Below, one piece after another: positions 58,991 to 64,000 of a DNA stretch of 64,000 nucleotides. Made by a program: the position numbers and the translations under genes. The DNA comes from Aphrophora alni (taxonomy: Eukaryota; Arthropoda; Insecta; Hemiptera; Aphrophoridae), in assembly GCA_963513935.1 (NCBI GenBank), contig OY740768.1, positions 61,310,004 through 61,374,003 on the forward strand, written 5' to 3'. How positions within the stretch are numbered: position 1 is the stretch's first letter; every line of letters starts with the position of its first letter. A model generated the notes under the pieces. It did no database searches. It saw nothing but the letters and a program-made list of their open reading frames with translations, and was not told the origin of the DNA.

Positions 58991-59920
58991 AGTCTTTCTT
59001 AAGGCAATTGGTAATATGTCCTAGGTAAGCTGCTTCCTTTCTTAGAAACTCTGTCTTCTTAATCTTAACACATGTTCTAAACGAGTATACTAGACGAGTA
59101 TATGATAATGTTGTCAAGATAAAGTAAGCACATCTCATTTTGTATTCCCCGCAATACGTTGTTCATGATTCTATGAAATGTTGGTGGACTGTTTTTTTTA
59201 AACCAAATGGCATTCTCAGAAACTCATAATGGCCAGTTTATGAGAAAGCATAAACTTTACTACTTTTTGAAAAAGCAGTCATATCCACACTATGAGGATG
59301 TATCTCTACTTGGTGGAAACATGAGGCAAGATCCAGAGTGGTAAAATATTGGAATCTCTCTAATTTATCCAAGATACCCGTTATATTTGGTAACGGAAAC
59401 TTATCGTCAATTGTCTTTGCATTAAGACCTCTGAAATTAATCACTAGCCTAAATTTTTCTTGTTGTATGTGTCTGGTTTTTTTGGCACTATCCAAACTGG
59501 GGAGTTCCAAGGCGAACGTGATGGTTGGATTATTTTTTGGTCTAACATTTCCTGAATTTGTTTGTCAACTTCCTTGCGATAAATATCCGGGTACTTATAG
59601 TTTCTAGAATACACAGAGATTTACACAGAGAATTATATGTTTGATATGATTTGTAAATGTTAAGTTATTATTTTCGTTGTGAAATATATCAGAGCATTCT
59701 GAAATTAATTTAAGTATTTCCTATTTTTCTTCTGCGTTCATGTGGTCTGTTCGGATTTTTGATAAATGTTATATATTGTTTTTGTTACCAATCATGTTAA
59801 AGTTTGTGGTTTTTGTTTTATTGGTATTTGTTTCATAAATTTCAAAATAGTTTAATGGTTCTATGTCCATGGGTTTTACTGCTAAACGCCTGCCTCTAGC
59901 ATATTATTGATTACTGGGCA
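58991..59920 (-). pseudogene. pol: Reverse transcriptase part of pol, broken, with altered YLDD
   Basis: A frame at 59238-59510 carries KFRLVINFRGLNAKTID, FPLPNITGILDKL and YFTTLDLASCFHQVEIH, clear gypsy-type RT fingers and palm. The catalytic box comes later, in a different frame, at 59110-59121 and reads YLDN in place of YLDD: the second metal-binding Asp is Asn. That change alone should abolish activity, aside from the frameshifts. Confidence 0.82.
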
Positions 59921-60239
59921 ATATGTCTCTCCGTTTACAATTTTTACAATACACGGGGGAATCTCTATTCCGTCTTGTTGCCTGTAAGGTAATATCCCTT
60001 TTCCATCATTTAAGTTATCTATTTTAATTTTTATTATCTACTGAGTGCGATCTTTAATTACGTTGCATGTTGTATCTTTGAAAGCTTTGTTTCCCTTAAA
60101 TGTATTGTTATTATTATTTTCTGGTTCTTCACTATTAAAATAGCATATTGCAATTTGTTTATTATAAAACATTAATTTATCGTACACAAAATTTAAATAT
60201 ATTTTTAACTCCTTTATATTATCTAATCCGAGAAGCAAG

Positions 60240-60480
60240 TCGAAATCTTTATGGGTAGAATTTAGTTGTTTTCTTTTCTAAAAGTGGTAATTTACAGCTA
60301 TATTTTTCTTTTGACACCCCATGTGCCATGCTCACCTCAAATGGTTCTTGTTTTAGAGTGTTTTTGAAAAGACAATTGATTTTTTAATGAATGATCTAGT
60401 GCTTCCAGTGTCAATCAATATTTTAAGATTAGTCTTAGAGTAATAAATGTACGGAAGTTTGTTCGTATTGTCCTCGATGT
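60240..60480 (-). pseudogene. pol: Aspartic protease part of pol, broken
   Basis: LKILIDTGSTRSFI is read on the minus strand, with DTGS at 60401-60412. This is the active-site motif of errantivirus protease. Stops flank it on both sides within 100 bases. Confidence 0.75.
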
Positions 60481-60719
60481 GCATTATGGAAAATGTTTTT
60501 TTAGTGTTGTGAGTCTTAAATAATGATGTTGGGCGTGTTCATTTTCGGGTGTAAAACTGCATGCATTATCTTCTTGTATTGAGTTATCGATATTATTACA
60601 TTCGTCAAAGTTTTCTTCTAGGTCGTAGTCTGTTTCGGCTAGAAAAGTATTTGTCATTTCTCTGACAACTGATTTATTGGATGATCATACTTTTCTTCAT
60701 CTACCGGTTTTCCTGTCAT

Positions 60720-61560
60720 CTGATAAAGTTATTTAGTCTGACTGTGTTTCCGGTCTGTCGTGTGGAAATGCTCATCGGTACTGGTTGAAAAGTTTGGTTA
60801 GTTTTTTGGCTAGTATTATTGCCTGATGATGCCTTAAGGTGAAATAATTGTAGCTCAATTATATTATTAAAATAATTTTTAAACTTTAGCTTTATTGCTT
60901 TATTTAATCATTTGTGTAATTTGGTTTGTCGAAATGGTTAGGGTGGTTTTGATATTAGTATTGTTATTAGTAACAGGTTTACGTATGGTTATGTATTGTT
61001 GGACCCTTGGCAAGGTGTTTTGCTTACTAGTTTGGAAATGATTACTATTTTTGAATTGAAAATCATTGGTAAGCATATTGAGTGTCTCATTAAGTGTACC
61101 AGGATTTTTCGTACACATTAATGAACCTAAGGATTCTTGAAAACCTCTAAGAAGAACTCTTAAAGCTAATTTTTGAACATATTCGCATAAAAAAACTTTT
61201 GAAATTTGTCCTTGAGGTTCTTTATTAACAAAAATGAAATTTGAAATTTAATAATTTTTGGATTCTTTCGTAGAACTTAAAGGGTGATTCATTACTCTCC
61301 TGCTTTAATTCTGCCATTTCCAAATTTAAAGTGAAACAGTCTCTTTTATCTAAATAACTAGTTACTAACACAATTTTTAGTTCCATACATTCAATACACA
61401 CACACTTGAATTTACTATAATATCTAGAGCTTGACCTGAAATATAAATAATATTCATTTTGAAAATTCTCCGGATTTTCACTTACATAAAACTTATTAAC
61501 CTATCGTAAATTGTTACAAATCTGTTGAGCATTGTTGGCTCACCATTAAATTATGGTATC
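60720..61560 (-). pseudogene. gag: gag, broken
   Basis: Pieces include TLNLEMAELKQESNESPF-type sequence near 61280-61340, ending KFYERI, and PGTLNETLNMLTNDFQF at about 61040-61110. Both are typical of errantivirus Gag, which has a PNESVQEFYERV-like and a P-x-TL-x-EAL-like block. The frame breaks at 61118-61270 and elsewhere, and the N-terminus is not recognisable. Confidence 0.7.
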
Positions 61561-61982
61561 ATATGTCGTTACTCCTTCTTTAATGTGGGGGGGGGGGTAG
61601 TCATTATATTAGATTATTAAGTAATATAAAGATAAAATGAACAAAAATATAACTATTGTAATATTATAACTTATAATATTCAATAGGATCTACTTACAGT
61701 ATAACCCAAAATACTTTGCTCATTTGTACGGTGGGAACACACTGCACAAACTACACTTTCACTTTTCACAATTACTACATAAGAGTGGTCAATTCTTCTT
61801 TTCCTTTAGTAAATTGCCTTCTTCTTCTTTCTTCCTGTAGATATCCTCTCTACGATTTGTCGATGTCGTTGCAGATATTCACTCTACACTTGGACGAGTT
61901 TCTACGAAAATTATTTTAATTAATTTTCCTGAGTTGTCTTTATTTTCCTCAGTTAATGGTTAAAACCATAAAACTTCTGAGG

Positions 61983-62000
61983 GTCCTACTGACTGCGCCA
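61983..62000 (-). promoter_or_regulatory. Primer binding site, tRNA-Ser type
   Basis: The minus strand reads TGGCGCAGTCAGTAGGAC, starting at the last base of the 5' LTR. The 17.6/297/ZAM group uses a nearly identical site paired to tRNA-Ser, as I remember it. Confidence 0.85.
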
Positions 62001-62361
62001 GTTACGTTCTCTGTCCAGAACAATAGGTTTAAAAAAAAAATTTAATTTTTATAAACCTGTTTATTTATTATAACTAATAACATATGCAATGAAATTAATA
62101 TAATAAAAAGTTTTCAGATACAATTGATTTGCATTCAATGTATACGGAGTGAGAAGCTTAACTACTTGAAATTATAATAACTAATTCTCATATCCACTGA
62201 GAATTCTCATAGCCACTGAGAAGAACCCTTTGGTTCGAAAGTCTTCTACACACTAACTTAACTAGGCTCTGTAACAAGTACAATAGAAAAGATGAATCAG
62301 CTTAAAAACTACTGGGATCATCATTTAAACTACACACTTTACAATATTTATTTACATAACT
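62000..62361 (-). repeat. 5' LTR of the errantivirus-like element
   Basis: Homologous to 54666-55019, with point differences and small indels, such as a duplicated CATATCCACTGAGAA-like phrase near 62190-62225. Starts AGTTACGTTCTCTGTCC and ends ACATAACT. Confidence 0.9.
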
Positions 62362-63589
62362 TTTAAGTATAGTCTTTTTGTTTGACAGATATTTGGTTTT
62401 TTCTTGGTTTATTGTAAAGTTATAAACATAAAATTGTTGGTTGTCGTATGCTGACTGATCTTGTATTTTTGGCGAAGGTATATTTTTCTGGCAATCATGT
62501 GTAAATGTAATCATAGAGTCATAATCTTGTTGAAGCATTTTGTGAAATATCTAACCTCAAAGCTTGTGCATTATTACTTCTGTCATCAACCCCACTTTGG
62601 TCTGTCCATCTTCTGCTAATAATTTTATTCTTTTTGTCAATTCTAGGCGATGAAAACTTTTGCCTGTGGCAGGTGATTTAAAACTAATAACTGATATTAT
62701 AATTGAGTTATTTACACCTCACTGTTTGTTTGTGGTTTTTGGTAAAAACAAATTCTTTATTTTGCCTCAGCCAACATATGGCCCCCCCTGTGACTTCTTT
62801 CTGAAGAAGCTGAATGCCATATTAAAATGTGAGTTCCAAAAGTGGTTCCAAGTGGTTTTCAATGTTCACGTTTGAGTCAGCCCGACAGTGGAAGTATTGA
62901 ATGATAACGTTATTATACATTGTAACAACCCAGAGAAATGGTGATTACTTTATAGTTTTATACTTGAAAGGTTATGTGGTTTTGTTTAAGTGTAATGTAA
63001 TATAATTGTATAATGAGATTTAATTGTGTAATCTAAAAAAAAAAACAAAAAAAAACACTTCTTGTCTTCGACAAAGACAGTTTGATGTTGAAACTGCAGT
63101 CAGGCATATCTGAAAATAAGTGATTGTTTGAAGGTACTATCAATACCAATACAAATACAGGTTGAGTATAGTACAATAAAAATATTAATAATTTAACAAT
63201 CCAGGAAGTAGGAACCAATAAAAACATGAACTATAAATACAATTAATAAATTCACTTACTGATTACCGTATAGCGTCATGTTCTGGTATCCTGACACTAA
63301 ATTTTTTGGTGTTTTGTGATGTCAGAATCTCCGCTGCTTCACATGCTGTATCAATACCAGCACTACTGGGGTGATGGTGCACAAAAGTCATTGTTTTACC
63401 ATTTCTGCCCTTTATACAAAACACATATTCTTAGGTTTTTACACATATATATGTAAACATTTCATAATCAGAGTGTCCTCATATTTTGTCACTTTACATA
63501 GTTTTTATATTATATTAATACATACGGTATATATTATTTATACATTATACATTATACATAGTCTATTTACATACTCCCTATTTGTTGAG
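62362..63589. other. No intact gene; possible mariner transposase scrap at 62752-62860
   Basis: On plus, LPQPTYGPPCDFFLKKLNAI resembles the mariner block PYSPDLAPCDFFLFPKLK with three residues lost. Neither the upstream nor the downstream mariner motif was found. The rest is AT-rich, with an A-rich tract near 63034-63056. Confidence 0.35.
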
Positions 63590-64000
63590 TTACATTGAGT
63601 CCTGGTACTTGTCAAAACAACGAACAGGACATAGGCCTGGTTCACCAGGACATGCCAGACAATGCATCAGTATTTCACTTCTCTTGCTCTCTTGTGAACA
63701 CATTCTGGATCACTTTCGGTTTCATTTTCTGGTGGCGTCTCGTGGTGCAAGGTTGGACAGTACGTGGTTGGGCCTCTTCCTGATTCTCACAGCTACTGGC
63801 GATTCTTCATTTGGTGGTAGACATGTTTTTATGACAAGGTGCCTGTAATCATAAAGCATTATCTGTTTCTCAGGGTAGGCCAGTTTTTACATGGACCATG
63901 CTTTTACCATGAACATTTGCATGACATGTACAAAAACTTTCTTATACCACCTTACAGGGGTCTTTCGTTCACAGGGATAATAAGAAAGCATTTGGTCTGC
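63590..64000 (-). pseudogene. piggyBac-like transposase, C-terminal part, cut by the window edge
   Basis: From the window end downward, the minus strand encodes ADQMLSYYPCERKTPVRWYK, KLAYPEKQIMLYDYRH, TCLPPNEESPV and finally the cysteine-rich end CLACPGEPGLCPVRCFDKYQ, stopping at TAA (63590-63592). The order and the C-x2-C ... C-x3-CF pattern fit the end of piggyBac transposases. In-frame stops occur after VKAWSM and twice before the cysteine-rich end, so it is not functional as read. The N-terminal part lies outside the window. No TTAA-flanked terminal repeat was identified downstream. Confidence 0.8.

Larger units (their letters stand above)
54666..62361 (-). mobile_element. Old errantivirus-like endogenous retrovirus (gypsy/17.6 type), degenerate
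   Basis: Two LTRs of about 355-360 bp bracket 7 kb on the minus strand. The order is 5' LTR (right), tRNA-Ser-type primer site, gag, protease, RT, RNase H, integrase, env, purine tract, 3' LTR (left). This is the layout of insect errantiviruses, which are Ty3/gypsy elements with an envelope gene. Gag and pol are broken by many stops and frameshifts, and env by fewer. LTRs differ by about one base in ten by eye, so it is far older than the element at 0.7-9.1 kb. The outer flanks (TATA left, TTTA right) match at three of four bases. Confidence 0.92.

Overview
This is a gene-poor, AT-rich stretch of an arthropod, most likely insect, nuclear genome. The clues are an insect-type Ty3/gypsy element, an errantivirus-like endogenous retrovirus with a tRNA-Ser type primer site, MADF/BESS-coding PIF/Harbinger elements, a piggyBac remnant, a short (CCTAA)3 run (the arthropod telomere unit) and long TC, TA and CT microsatellites. 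The insect order cannot be told from this window. I found no convincing host protein-coding gene, rRNA or intact tRNA gene. Almost everything recognisable is a mobile element or a repeat.

Layout. 0.7-9.1 kb: a full-length Ty3/gypsy LTR retrotransposon on the minus strand, with two 1.56 kb LTRs that look identical, a tRNA-Lys primer site, intact gag and intact pol (protease, RT, RNase H, integrase). Gag and pol are in the SAME frame, separated by one UGA codon. 11.9-13.2 kb: copies of a repeat with hammerhead-like core sequence, one pair forming a hairpin, next to a 195-bp TC microsatellite. 17.0-18.6 kb: a PIF/Harbinger-like transposon with a two-exon MADF-BESS gene and a truncated HARBI1-type transposase exon facing it. 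19.4-20.1 kb: a decayed IS630/Tc1-mariner-type transposase. 22.6-23.2 kb: three 195-bp tandem units. 23.2 and 33.0 kb: convergent copies of a Helitron-5'-end-like repeat.

27.3 kb: a Tc1/mariner-type palindromic MITE. 28.1-29.5 kb: a second Harbinger-like element carrying a MADF exon and split by a nested non-autonomous hAT element with a perfect 8-bp target duplication. 31.0-32.1 kb: eleven copies of a 94-bp minisatellite. 36.8-37.2 kb: a 347-bp terminal-inverted-repeat element with a perfect 8-bp duplication. 38.4 kb: a 110-bp hairpin. 40.2 kb: a tRNA-like Pol III sequence. 40.8-41.8 kb: a non-autonomous Helitron whose interior is a ~126-bp tandem array. 45.2 and 47.7-49.3 kb: hairpin and nested inverted repeats. 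52.4-53.8 kb: the decayed 3' part of a LINE ORF2.

54.7-62.4 kb: an old errantivirus-like provirus on the minus strand with diverged LTRs, broken gag and pol, and an env that is noticeably less broken. 63.6 kb to the window edge: a piggyBac transposase C-terminus with stop codons. The elements do not form a host pathway. The main biology is layered transposon invasion of different ages: one very young LTR element, several non-autonomous DNA elements with clean footprints, and old coding remnants.
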